Below the pieces are notes generated by a model that saw only the letters and a program-made list of their open reading frames with translations, searched no databases and was not told where the DNA came from. This document shows positions 63,778 through 64,000 of a DNA stretch of 64,000 nt, piece by piece. How positions within the stretch are numbered: position 1 is the first letter of the stretch; every line of letters starts with the position of its first letter. Location of the stretch: positions 106,999-170,998 of the forward strand of contig CAJNDS010000158.1 of NCBI GenBank assembly GCA_905221605.1, in the 5' to 3' direction. The position numbers were made by a program, and so were the translations under genes. Source of the DNA: Symbiodinium natans (Eukaryota; Sar; Dinophyceae; Suessiales; Symbiodiniaceae).

Positions 63778-64000
63778 AGTGAAAGTGCTGTACTGTCCCT
63801 AAAAAACCAATCCCAGAAGCAGAAAGTGCTGTACTGTCCCTAAAAAACCTAAAAAACCAATTCTGGAGGCCTATCAAGACAGGCCCTCCTCAAAAGATTG
63901 GTTTTTTAGGGACAGTACGGCACTTCGAAGGCCTGAGGTGCTGAAAGTGCTGTACTGTCCCTAACAAAGCAATCCCAGAAGAAGAAAGTGCTGTACTGTC
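63778..64000. repeat. GAAAGTGCTGTACTGTCCCT repeat, four direct copies and one inverted
   Basis: Direct copies begin near 63,780, 63,820, 63,943 and 63,984; an inverted copy lies at about 63,895-63,926. Runs off the window end. Confidence 0.88.

Larger units (their letters stand above)
34425..64000. repeat. Right sea of interspersed TTTAGGG / CCCTAAA arrays
   Basis: Same structure as the left side. Long runs: 34,585-34,630, 36,966-37,070, 37,185-37,560, 40,365-40,440, 44,170-44,330, 44,685-44,815, 46,320-46,390, 46,570-46,660, 47,780-47,970, 48,243-48,315, 48,640-48,730, 48,850-48,970, 52,130-52,215, 53,655-53,740, 54,655-54,915 (CCCTAAA/CCCCAAA), 58,320-58,400 and 62,405-62,470. Confidence 0.95.

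Overview
The window looks like nuclear DNA of a dinoflagellate, most likely of the Suessiales (Symbiodinium or Polarella type). Four things point there. Plant-type telomeric heptamers (TTTAGGG / CCCTAAA) are strewn through it. Genes are cut into very small exons with AG|G acceptors and a mix of GT, GC and GA donors. There is a very large Ty1/copia element of the kind common in these genomes. The only recognisable host gene is a single-domain voltage-gated channel with EF-hands, which reads like a dinoflagellate channel. The species itself is inference.

Layout. From 1 to 16.15 kb and from 34.42 to 64 kb the DNA is a sea of short telomere-like arrays in both orientations, separated by unique pieces of 50-400 bp and by short inverted-repeat (MITE-like) elements. 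Reading the unique pieces on the minus strand gives a chain of 24 small exons (17-102 nt, 1,199 nt in all) from 39,361 down to 1,129. They join in frame with AG acceptors and encode, in order, S1, the S1-S2 loop, S2, S3, S4, S5, a cysteine-containing turret, the pore with selectivity filter AGDAW, S6, and a pair of EF-hands. None of these exons is a long ORF. They were found by translating the gaps between arrays and checking splice phase. Further exon-like pieces on the same strand lie between 40.9 and 63.7 kb; they may be the 5' part of this gene or another gene, and are less certain.

From about 16.16 to 34.35 kb the telomere-like repeats stop. This island forms the intron between S3 and the S3-S4 loop (about 18.9 kb). 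It holds GC-rich and AT-rich tandem repeats at both ends (the AT-rich arms are mutually inverted), a CTG/TTG trinucleotide tract, a run of 73 G, an intact LTR retrotransposon (17,967-29,152) and a satellite built from GATACGATTT words around a repeated hairpin.

The retrotransposon has two 427-bp LTRs that I read as identical, a 5-bp target duplication (GGTCC), a primer site matching the anticodon loop of initiator tRNA-Met that overlaps the first ATG, a polypurine tract, a 232-codon upstream ORF, and a 3,198-codon polyprotein ORF overlapping it in the -1 frame. The polyprotein carries Gag with nine PGVPG-type repeats, CCCH and CCHC zinc motifs, protease, DD35E integrase, a putative 2-oxoglutarate/Fe(II) oxygenase-like domain, reverse transcriptase, RNase H, a membrane segment and a C-terminal His/Cys motif.

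How it fits together: the host gene is about 3% exon over 38 kb. Telomere-like arrays, small DNA transposons and the large island all sit in its introns. In several places the array itself supplies the donor (G|GTTTAGGG). Exon calls rest on reading frames, splice phase and family resemblance judged by eye; no alignment or transcript data were available.
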